21,310 bases of DNA from Haplomitrium mnioides. Taxonomy: Eukaryota; Marchantiophyta; Haplomitriopsida; Calobryales. The translations under genes and the position numbers were made by a program. The notes below the pieces were generated by a model, which was not told where the DNA came from, made no database searches, and saw only the letters and a program-made list of their open reading frames with translations. The stretch covers positions 1-21,310 of the forward strand of contig JBNGIS010002028.1 in assembly GCA_049999725.1 (NCBI GenBank). The letters are read 5' to 3'. Positions 10,071 to 17,011 of the stretch are shown one piece after another (within the stretch, counting starts at the first letter, position 1; the number at the start of each line of letters is the position of its first letter).

Positions 10071-10250
10071 AATCAAAGGCGATTGTTTTGACAACCTCTT
10101 CATAATGTCAACAACGGAGAAGATGAAGAATGTCAGAGAAATGAGGGGCACCAATAAAAAAACCTGGTGGTTTTGCTGGGATAAAGAAGAAAGACGAGGA
10201 AAGGTTTCGACAAAAGCAAATATAAAAAACAAAAAAATGGAGGACTAGTT

Positions 10251-10466
10251 GTGGTTGATGGAAAAATAGAAGGATCATCAATAAGAGTTTTGGTGGACTC
10301 TAGAGCAGAAGAAAATCATATATCAAAAGGGATAGCTTTAAAGCTTAAGTTGGCAATTGAAAAAGAAGACCATAAGGTGGTTGAAATGGCCATGGCCAAA
10401 GTGAGCCCATTGAACGTTTGTCTAAAACTATACCTCTACATACAAGCAATTATAAATAGAATTTAA
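10251..10466 (+). pseudogene. Inner element aspartic protease (decayed)
   Basis: The retroviral-type protease cuts the polyprotein. The frame reads VDGKIEGSSIRVLVDSRAEE followed by NHISKGIALKLKL, matching the plant gypsy protease pattern (VLVDSGAT, then hxxIS). The catalytic triad should be D-S/T-G but here is D-S-R (10296-10304), a change of the essential glycine. The frame ends at a stop at 10464-10466. The next frame, around 10480-10545, gives ARHDAILGMKWLQRYNPQVDW, the usual protease-to-RT linker (LGMxWLxxxxPxxDW). Confidence 0.85.
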
Positions 10467-10639
10467 AGTAGAAGATCACGACATTGGCTAGACATGATGC
10501 GATTCTTGGAATGAAATGGCTCCAAAGATATAACCCACAAGTAGATTGGCGGAAGAAGACACTCACCACTTCTCAATAGAAGATTCAAGGAGATCGAGTA
10601 TGACCCCATTCAAGGCACCTACCATTATATGTAATTGGA

Positions 10640-11349
10640 GTGCATTCAATCAAAAAGCAAGATATAGTGTTTTTAGAGCTCATACGTGAACTCACCGTTG
10701 ATAAGGAGGACTCAAAGCATAAAGTTCCCCATGATTTTCAGGGTATTTTGAAGGAGTTTCATGATGTCTTTCCCAATTATTTACCGCATGGGTTGCCGCC
10801 TAAACAATGCATTGATCACAAGATTGAGGCTATTCTAAGAAGTATTCCACTATGCAAAGCACCATATTGATTGCCTCCTCATGAACTCGAGGAATGCAAA
10901 TCTTATATTATTGAATTGTTAGAGAAGAAGCTCATTCAGCCAAGCATATCTTCTTATGGTGCACTGGTATTATTTGTAAAAACAAAAGATAGGAGTATGA
11001 GGATGTGTATTGACTATCAAGCACTCAAACAATGAAAAATAAATATCCATCACCTAGAATGGATGATTTGTTTGATCAACTTCAAAGAGAAAATTACTTT
11101 TAAAAGTTGGATTTGAGAAGCCGATATAATCAAATCCAAATTACGGAAGGTGATGTGCAAAAAAATAGTATTTCAAAGTCGACATAGACATTTCAAATAC
11201 CTTATCATTCTTTTTGGATTAGCTAATGCTCTTGCAACATTTATGGGTCTTATGAATGATATTTTTTAGTCTTATTTGGAAAAGTTAGTTATTGCAATAA
11301 TTAAAACATTATGTTGAACTAATTCAAAATCACAAGTTATATATGACAA
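10640..11349 (+). pseudogene. Inner element reverse transcriptase (no YxDD)
   Basis: This enzyme copies element RNA into DNA. The frame 10640-10870 gives the region before RT (FHDVFPNYLPHGLPPKQ, then IDHKIEAI). The RT fingers and palm follow: PPHELEECKSYIIELLEKKL, then IQPSISSYGALVLFVKTKD and MRMCIDYQALKQ, then LDLRSRYNQIQIT (11108-11146), and FGLANALATFMGLMNDIF near 11213-11268, where the usual PFG and NAP prolines are both replaced. After YLEKLVIAII, the sequence jumps to LKHYVELIQNHKLY. The stretch that should hold the catalytic YxDD motif is missing, which points to a deletion near 11300. Several stops are also present. Confidence 0.9.
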
Positions 11350-11676
11350 ATGTCAAAATATGAATTTCGAAAGAGGGAGGTGGACTACTTAGGTTATTAT
11401 GTGAGTACATCAGGAATCCAAGTTATGGATGAGAAAGTGGAGGCAATTCAAAAGTGGGAAGCTCTTAGTGATCACACACAACTAAGAGGATTTTTGGTGC
11501 TAGCCGAGTTTTATCGTCAATTTGTGAAAGGTTTTGCACATATAGTAGAACTATTGACCAACTTGCTTAAGAAAAGTCATATGTGGGCATGGGGAGCTAT
11601 TAAAGAGTTGGTGTTTCAAGTATTGAAGAAATCACTTCTTCATGCTCTTATTCTAAAATGGTATGATTCTAGATGA
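11350..11676 (+). pseudogene. Inner element RT thumb/connection segment
   Basis: A 108-codon open stretch reads SKYEFRKREVDYLGYYVSTS, GIQVMDEKVEAIQKWEA, then QLRGFLVLAEFYRQFVKGFA. These are the standard plant gypsy motifs after the RT palm (LGhxVS, I-x-KW, LRxFLGLxxYYRxF). The usual FLGL is FLVL here. The frame ends at a stop at 11674-11676, before RNase H. Confidence 0.88.
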
Positions 11677-11679
11677 CCA

Positions 11680-12192
11680 ATCAAACTTTTGGTGGATGTA
11701 TAAAGAAAAGTTATGGGTGGAGTTTTGCAACAAGAATGGGAGGATGGTTGGCATCCCATTGCCTTCTTTTCTAAAAAATTGAGCAATGCAAAGCAAAACT
11801 ACCACAGCACAGAATGGGAAGAATTAGCAATTGTGTTATCAACCAAGCATTGGAAGCACTATCTAAGAGATAAGGAGTTTGTGGTTGAAACTAACCATAT
11901 GCCTCTAGTCTATCTAGAAACTAAAAAATAGCTCTCAAAAAGGAAAATTCGATGGGTAAAGTGGTGACAATGGTTCCATATGAAGATGGTTTATGTGGAA
12001 GAAAAACGTCAAATTGCAGATGCCTTGACACGCATGCCTCAACTCAACATCATGTCAGAAATCACAATTCATCCTACTTGGTGGACAGAAGTGTTGGTTG
12101 CAATAAAGATAGATGAAGAGATCATTGCTGCACAACAAAAGAAGCTGGTGAAAGAAGTGAGAGGGTTGAGTTTCTTCCAAGATAAGGTATAG
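11680..12192 (+). pseudogene. Inner element RNase H and linker (decayed)
   Basis: RNase H removes the RNA template. The frames give KLLVDV (candidate first catalytic Asp, 11695-11697), GGVLQQEWEDGWHPIAFFSK, then QNYHSTEWEELAIVLSTKHW (candidate Glu), then FVVETNHMPLVYLETKK. The last should contain T-D-H, but the Asp is Asn here. Past a stop the frame continues KRKIRWVKW and MKMVYVEEKRQIADALTRMP, the usual end of the domain. Three stops and the Asp-to-Asn change disable it. The frame 11980-12192 then runs to the start of the integrase zinc domain. Confidence 0.87.
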
Positions 12193-13290
12193 GTTCTCAA
12201 TAATATTAAGCTTCGCTCTGAGATTTTATATAAAGCACATAATTCCGCAATTGGTGGTCATGTTGGAATTGAGAAAACTTTGGACAATCTTCAACGAGTT
12301 TATTATTGGCCAAAGACGCATCAAGATGTGGAGGCATATGTTCAGAGTTGCTTGGCTTGTAAACAAAACAAGGCTACCAACCTTAAATGAGGAGGCTTAT
12401 TGCAACTGTTACATATCCCCAATTGACAATGAGAGCATGTGAGTACGGACATTGTGTATGAGCTACCTTGTACTTCTACGAGCTATGATGTTATTGTTAT
12501 TTTTGTGGACAAGCTTAGCAAAATGATTCACATTCGTCCAACTACCAAATCAATGATAACACTTGAGTTAGCAAAAATTTATTTAGAAGCAGTCTACTCT
12601 CATCATGGTATTTCCAAAGTTATTATTTCTGACCTAAGCACTCAATTCATCAGTATGTTTTGGCATACTATGTTTGGTCTTCTCAAGACCAAACTGACTA
12701 TGTCTACTACTTATCACCTAGAATCTCATGGTCAAACTAAACGAACCAACCGTATCATTGAAGATATGCTACAAGCTTTTACTTTGGAAGAACAAGAGAA
12801 ATGGGATTGGCTACTACGTCTTGTGAAGTTTTCGTACAATAACTCCATCAACAATTCCATACGCTCTACACATTTCTTTTTGATGTATGGTGAGCATTCA
12901 ACCACGATCTCTAGTCTTGAACCTACATCATCGTCAACCTCTAAGAGTCCAATTGTTGATGACTTTCTCCACCGTCTACATCACGGAGTTCGACGAGCAA
13001 AGGCAAAAGTAGAAGTTGCTCATAAAAGACAAAAGCAATATGTTGATACTCATTGTCGGAAGGTGACCTTTGCTGTAGGTGGCCAAGTCTGGCTCTCCTT
13101 ACCTAATCTTCCTTTGCTTCATTTGTGTAAGGTTAGTGCTCACTTTTATTAGTCCTTTTTCTATCTCTGCTCGCATTGGAGAAGTGATCTATTGGTTGGT
13201 TTTACCTCATTATATGACAATTCATCCAGTCTTTCATGTCTCTTTACTCCGGGCTTTTGTCCCTCGTTCTTCTATTTTATAAGTACCCAA
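12193..13290 (+). pseudogene. Inner element integrase (catalytic Glu to Lys)
   Basis: Integrase inserts the DNA copy into the genome. The zinc-binding domain is H-X6-H-X29-C-X2-C: His at 12238-12240 and 12259-12261, Cys at 12349-12351 and 12358-12360 (AHNSAIGGHVGIEKT, then SCLACKQNK). The core follows in the long 237-codon frame 12439-13152: first Asp in STDIVYELP (12448-12450), second Asp in VIISDLSTQF (12631-12633), and 35 residues later HGQTKRTNR, where the catalytic Glu should be. It is Lys (AAA, 12739-12741). The D-35-E spacing is kept. The C-terminal part (ARIGEVIYWLVLPHYMTI, then HPVFHVSLLRAFVP) continues after a frameshift near 13150. Confidence 0.93.
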
Positions 13291-13527
13291 GAACCCTCTC
13301 CACTGCCAGAACTTGTTGATGGTCATGAAGAGTATGAGATTGAACAACCCTTAAAGAAATGTACACGGTGTCGCAATCATCATGAGATTGTGGAATATTT
13401 GGCTCATTGGAAAGACTACCCTCTTTATGAAGCTACTTAGGAGCCATTGGAGAATTTAGCTAATGCATTTGCATTTGTCCACTCTTTTGAGAACTCTCTT
13501 ACTCGCAACGAGGAAGTTGCCTCTTAA
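13291..13527 (+). pseudogene. Chromodomain at end of pol (interrupted)
   Basis: A C-terminal chromodomain defines chromoviruses and is thought to steer integration to marked chromatin. The frame reads ELVDGHEEYEIEQPLKK, then HHEIVEYLAHWKDYPLYEAT, a stop, then EPLENLANAFAFVHSFENSL. The motifs match the family pattern (YEVExIL, YLVKWKGYP, TWEPxENL). The stop TAG at 13438-13440 stands exactly where the conserved Trp of TWEP belongs, a single G-to-A change from TGG. The normal stop is TAA at 13525-13527, beside the polypurine tract. Confidence 0.9.
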
Positions 13528-13539
13528 AGGAGAGAGGAT
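13526..13539 (+). promoter_or_regulatory. Polypurine tract of inner element
   Basis: AAAGGAGAGAGGAT lies directly before the 3' LTR and overlaps the end of pol. It serves as the primer for plus-strand DNA synthesis in LTR elements. Confidence 0.85.
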
Positions 13540-14183
13540 TGTAATGGTCACTAGCTTTAGTAAGCTATAGCAAAAAATGAAGTAAGATATAGTGTCAACT
13601 ATATCTAGAAAGTTATTACTAAGTTAGAGTAGCAAAAAGCGGTTTCTATTATAGAGAGTTGGACACGTGGTAAGAGGAGAGAAATTCAACAAATTAAAGT
13701 GAAAGAAGGAGTCTAAGAAGGACATGTGGCGAGTGGAGAATTATGGTAAAGAGAAGGTTCTAAAGATAAGGACTCGTGGAAGAAGGAGAACTAAAGAGAT
13801 GGAAGGTTCTAAAGATAAAGATACGTGGCAGAAGGAGAACTACAAAGAGATGGAAGGTTCTAAAGATAAAGACATGTGGCAGAAGGAGAACTACAAAGAG
13901 ATGGAAGGTTCTAAAGATAAGAACATATGGCAAAATAAGAATAAAAGTAAAGGGTGGTCTAATCAGAGTGAGAGAGAACAGAAAGGTCCAATTAGAAGAG
14001 GATAGAAAAAAAACCAATAGGGTTTCTCCACCTATGTAAGTGAAGAGCTTTCAATCAAGTAGATAAAGAAGGGAGAGTGCATTGTTTTTCATCTCTTACC
14101 TTGTGGGTTTTTGAAGTTCCTTGTGCGATTCTCTTGTATGTGTTTGTGCTAACCTTTGTGTACTATATGTGTGTAATGTTACA
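13540..14183 (+). repeat. Inner element 3' LTR (644 bp)
   Basis: It starts TGTAATGGTCAC and ends ATGTTACA like the 5' LTR. It is 101 bp longer because it has four copies of the 51-bp unit instead of two. Its TATA box is degraded. A G-box core CACGTG is at 13664-13669. The + and - open frames inside it (13724-14039) come from the in-phase 51-bp repeats (51 is a multiple of three), not from a gene. Confidence 0.93.
13756..13955 (+). repeat. 51-bp tandem unit, four copies, 3' LTR
   Basis: Units beginning GGTTCTAAAGATAA start at 13756, 13805, 13856 and 13907 (periods 49, 51, 51). The second and third, 13805-13855 and 13856-13906, are nearly identical, with ACGTGGCAG or ATGTGGCAG, then AAGGAGAACTACAAAGAGAT. 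The near identity suggests recent amplification by slippage or unequal exchange. Confidence 0.9.
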
Positions 14184-14188
14184 ACTAG
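14184..14188. repeat. Target-site duplication, inner element (right)
   Basis: ACTAG follows the 3' LTR. The empty site in the partner outer LTR reads GCTAG, so this copy has changed at its first base. Confidence 0.75.
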
Positions 14189-14422
14189 CTCCAGTTTTGA
14201 TACATGTTACTCCATGAGACTGAAACTTCCAAATGAAGCACTCCTCTTAAGTAGACTTTAAGCTAGGGAAGGTGGAGATCCTTCATACACATACTTGCAT
14301 GGGAAGTCTATGCACAATCTTCACTCTTTCATTGCACTCCTTGTTGGGATTGCCTCTAAAAAAAAAACCACATATTAACAATAAAAAATTCAACATATAG
14401 AATTAATAGCAAAATACATCCA
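14189..14422 (-). repeat. Outer element 5' LTR, distal part
   Basis: This 234-bp piece aligns with 4797-5030 of the intact LTR (shared TTTTGATACATGTTACTC and AAGCTAGGGAAGGTGGAGAT). It completes the LTR interrupted at 7991. Confidence 0.87.
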
Positions 14423-14423
14423 A

Positions 14424-14428
14424 GTACA
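14424..14428. repeat. Target-site duplication, outer element (right)
   Basis: GTACA matches 4542-4546. One extra A (14423) separates it from the LTR end. Confidence 0.6.
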
Positions 14429-15034
14429 AGAATTGCTACTTTGAACCAAGAACTGCTATTGGGATCCTGTTTCATTTTTTGCTCTCAAAAACCAAATATG
14501 AAATTTTAACATCCAAAATCATGATTTTGGCGCCAGTAATGCTCGTTTGCAAAAAACAATGTAACTTCATATATCAAAATTGCTTATTTCAAGTTTGCAA
14601 TATATTCCAAACAAATCTTATTTTGAGAATATTATCAACTTTTCTTTCATAATTTAGGCTTTAGAAAACATGAGCATCACTGAACAAAAAATGTACAAAA
14701 TATTTGTATAGAACATTTGTTGTTAAATATTTTCAAAACTAACCATGATGTCATTAATTTCAAAAATTGATGAAAACAATCAAATTTTATCAGAAATATA
14801 TTCAATCAAAAAATATGCTTAAACACGTATGAACTTTGAACCGTAGTCTTAAAGCTTATGCACGTAGAGACTAATGAAGCAACTTTGCACTTGGAAATAC
14901 TGAAGATCATACATGCGTGGCATGTTGAGGCTGTCACATGCATGAACTTTTAACTACAACCCAAATGTGTAGGCGCAAGAGGATTGTTGAAGCGAAATTG
15001 TGAAAAGACTGCTAAAACCAAGATGCGGTTGGAT
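14429..15034. other. AT-rich stretch, no gene seen
   Basis: No open frame or known element was seen. It contains a perfect 18-bp palindrome at 14513-14530 (CCAAAATCATGATTTTGG). From about 14860 there are scattered words like those of the following minisatellite (CATGCATGAAC, GCTTATGCAC), so the array probably once extended further left. Confidence 0.5.
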
Positions 15035-15209
15035 AGTTGAGCCCCACGCAAGCTTAAACAACTGAAGCCCATGCATGCATGAATAACTAAAGCTCATGCA
15101 AGCTTGAACAACTAAAGCCTATGTGTGCATGGACAACTAAAGCCCACGCGAGCTTGAACAACTAAAGCCAATGCGTGCATGGACAACTGAAGCCTAAACG
15201 AGCACGGAA
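15035..15209. repeat. 25-bp minisatellite, array B (seven units)
   Basis: Seven adjacent 25-bp units start at 15035, 15060, 15085, 15110, 15135, 15160 and 15185. Each opens with AACTAAAGCC or a close variant. The second half alternates between a GCAAGCTTGAAC type and a GTGCATGGAC type, giving a 50-bp higher-order period. It has no unique spacers and so is not a CRISPR array. The period and the CATGGAC/TATGTGTG words recall array A at 2748-3285. Confidence 0.9.
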
Positions 15210-15414
15210 TGCCGAGTAATTGAATGCATGGATCTTACATACAAGTATAAAACTTGTTGCTAGTTTTAATGGAAAAAAATATGTTTTGTTCAAAAACAAT
15301 TTTGTGAAAGAAATTGAATTGTGAAGAAAATACTTAAATTGGATTTGGAATGCAACAAGAAAAAAGAGAAATCAAATAATTTTTTGTGAGAAAAAAATTT
15401 TAAACAAAACTACT
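15210..15414. other. AT-rich spacer downstream of gene relic copy 2
   Basis: This is the likely 3' flank of the minus-strand gene relic. On the minus strand it is T-rich after the stop codon. No clear AATAAA could be assigned, and no other feature was seen. Confidence 0.4.
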
Positions 15415-16500
15415 TCAGTTTGATGTTGCAGCCCCATCCTCTTCAAGAGGAACAAACTCATCTAAATCTATAACCTGATAAGCTTCAGCAGCTACAACCG
15501 TTAGAGAGTCCTATTAAGGCTTTTCAATCTCAGAATCACAACAGAATCACCAAATGCACATCCACTACCAAGAGGAAAAGGCTCCTTGTGGTATGCATAT
15601 ACTATATGCGACTTGGTCACATCGGATGGCAAAGAAGCCATCGTTAAAACTCTTTGAGGAATAAAGATAGATTGACAACTATCATATTCCAATGCAATAA
15701 AATTTTGCATCAACTTTAAAGCATAGACAAGGCATGTGTCAAACATAGAGCAAAGATCTTAAATCCATACTTGCTCTATTGTTAAATGGTCAATGAAAAA
15801 TTATACAAAGCATGAGGCTTTTGGTAAACATTCATAGGAACATCATCTCCTAGATTTTTAAGCTTGGCAGACACAATCAAGCACCTAAACACACTCCGCA
15901 TAATTCGGTGAGGATGACCAGTGGCATCATCAGCTTGCAAGTTGAAGAGCTTCATGTTTTTCTTTTCTTTCTTTTTCCAGTAGCCCATAGTCCAATACTC
16001 ATGGGTGTGAGCAACTCTAGGACCACCGGAATGATGAATATTACTTTTGTCTCTGTAGTAACAAAAACAACACATAAGATACAAGAAAAAAGTAAAGGAA
16101 AATTTAAATAGATAAACTATCAAATGAAAAATCAAAATGCAACTTACTAGACATCGTGGTTGACTGCACAACAAACCTCCAGTAGAGCATTCTTAACAAT
16201 GCCAAACTGTTGCAAAGAAAGGATAATTACAAAAGACCAAAACTCAGAAGTAGTAACAGCTGCAAAAGAAGAAACCATATCAAAAATATCATCCTTTGAG
16301 AAGGGTTCCAAATCATCATGCTTACATTCCTTAATGTTATAACCGTAAGGAATATTAGAAATAGCTAAAGTGAAACATCTTCTTCACTACAGGGAACCAT
16401 CACGATCTTCAAGAGTGGTGAAACATTGATCTATTGGCATTTCAATGCTGATACGCTTCAGAAGGAGTCTTTTCAGTGGAAAAATGACAATACATCTCTA
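15415..16500 (-). pseudogene. Unrecognised multi-exon gene relic, copy 2
   Basis: This is the better preserved copy of the unknown gene also found at 3450-4546. On the minus strand an upstream exon reads EMPIDQCFTTLEDRDGSL, then, after stops and a frame change, LAISNIPYGYNIKECKHDD and LEPFSKDDIFDMVSSFA, to LLEVCCAVNHDV. A GTAAGT donor (16147-16142) and a CTACAG acceptor (to 16053) bound a 95-bp intron. The next exon reads SGGPRVAHTHEYWTMGYWKK, MKLFNLQADDATGHPHRIM, MNVYQKPHALYNF, then after a frameshift MFDTCLVYALKLMQNFIALE, VLTMASLPSDVTKSHIVYAY, HKEPFPLGSGCAFGDSVVIL. After a further shift comes a convincing C-terminus, EAYQVIDLDEFVPLEEDGAA, with TGA at 15417-15415. I recognise no domain. At least three frameshifts or stops make it a pseudogene, unless some are sequencing errors. 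Confidence 0.6.
16053..16147 (-). other. Putative intron in gene relic copy 2
   Basis: On the minus strand it begins GTAAGT and ends with a T-rich tract and TTACTACAG, typical of plant introns. The matching gap in copy 1 is about 3955-4085. The exact phase is unclear, because the simple join gives a TAA codon. Confidence 0.55.
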
Positions 16501-16514
16501 TCTCGACATCAACT

Positions 16515-16875
16515 CTTTGAAAGTTTGAAAAGGTGGAAATTTGAAAGTTCAAAAATTTTTCAGAAGGCTTGTTGGAACTTCGGCAAATCATTTTTTTAGC
16601 AAAAGTTTGACATGACCTTTTTGGTAAAACTTGAAAGTTCGAAGTTGTTTCTTGATAATCATATATGTGCTTCATCACCATTTCAACAATTTTATTATTA
16701 AGATATTGAAGGTTCAAAACGGTGCATCAAGACGAACTGAAAGTTGGAAAGTTCAAAATGCTTCTTGTGCGGCGAAATTACAATTTATCTTTATTTCAAA
16801 ACTTTTATTCCTAAAATATTGAAAGTTTGGTGATGTTATTTGGGTGAATCCAAAAAGTTTGAAAGGTTTGAAGGA
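16515..16875. repeat. Clustered TTGAAAGTT(C/T) words
   Basis: About eight copies of TTGAAAGTT(C/T) or a near variant occur in 360 bp (starting near 16518, 16541, 16631, 16706, 16738, 16748, 16819 and 16857), with irregular spacing of about 10-90 bases. Several are near-palindromic (TTTGAAAGTTCAAA). They lie upstream of the minus-strand gene relic, between its possible promoter and its first readable exon. They may be a worn tandem repeat or repeated protein-binding sites. Confidence 0.5.
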
Positions 16876-16975
16876 TTACTGAAACAACACTATATTGCCA
16901 TTTCAGAAATTTGGGGAAATTTAAAAAAGAAAAAGAAAACTATAAAACTATTCTAGCTCGGAGGGGAAGCCACCC

Positions 16976-17011
16976 CTTTTATATTTTTGACCTATCCGCT
17001 ACTGCCACGTG
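16976..17011 (-). promoter_or_regulatory. Possible minus-strand promoter of gene relic copy 2
   Basis: On the minus strand a G-box core CACGTG (17011-17006) is followed 22 bases later by TATAAAAG (16983-16976), a strong plant TATA box. It faces the gene relic, whose first readable exon begins about 480 bp downstream. The arrangement is plausible, but there is no proof of transcription. Confidence 0.35.

Larger units (their letters stand above)
7992..14183 (+). mobile_element. Inner Ty3/gypsy chromovirus, complete structure, disabled
   Basis: This 6192-bp element has two TGTAATGG...GTTACA LTRs, an initiator-Met primer site, gag with a CCHC knuckle, protease, RT, RNase H, integrase, a C-terminal chromodomain and a polypurine tract, in the standard Ty3/gypsy order. 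The chromodomain places it among chromoviruses. It is inserted in the 5' LTR of the outer element, in the opposite orientation, with a 5-bp target duplication (GCTAG, one change in each copy). Every domain is frame-shifted, interrupted or lacks a catalytic residue, so it cannot move on its own. Sampled LTR difference is about 9% over 105 bp by hand count. Confidence 0.93.
4547..14422 (-). mobile_element. Outer LTR retrotransposon, minus strand, non-autonomous
   Basis: The element is bounded by two LTRs of 484 bp: 4547-5030, and one split into 7742-7991 and 14189-14422 by a nested element. Without the nested insertion it would be about 3.7 kb. Its orientation follows from a primer binding site on the minus strand at 7713-7732, beside the split LTR, so that LTR is the 5' LTR. 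The internal region is about 2.7 kb, too short for a full gag-pol, and holds only a possible integrase C-terminal remnant. The primer site is of the tRNA-Asp type known from Athila/Tat-like plant Ty3/gypsy elements. I infer a non-autonomous or internally deleted member of that broad group. LTR identity looks near 80% by hand count over 80 bp, so it is old. Confidence 0.85.

Noticed and set aside
13724-14039. Three overlapping open frames inside the 3' LTR as small genes
   Set aside because: They come from the 51-bp repeat, whose length is a multiple of three, so any frame free of stops in one unit stays open. They encode only repetitive Lys/Arg/Glu-rich or Phe/Leu-rich text.
7992-14183. Endogenous pararetrovirus instead of an LTR retrotransposon
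   Set aside because: Clear paired LTRs, a polypurine tract, target-site duplication, an integrase and a chromodomain are all present, which pararetroviruses lack.
15035-15209. CRISPR-like array
   Set aside because: The 25-bp units are directly adjacent with no unique spacers, and the surroundings are plant nuclear repeats. It is a minisatellite.
16442-16717. Minus-strand 91-codon frame as a separate protein
   Set aside because: It runs through the TTGAAAGTT repeat cluster and ends just before the first readable exon of the gene relic. It is more likely leader or intron sequence.
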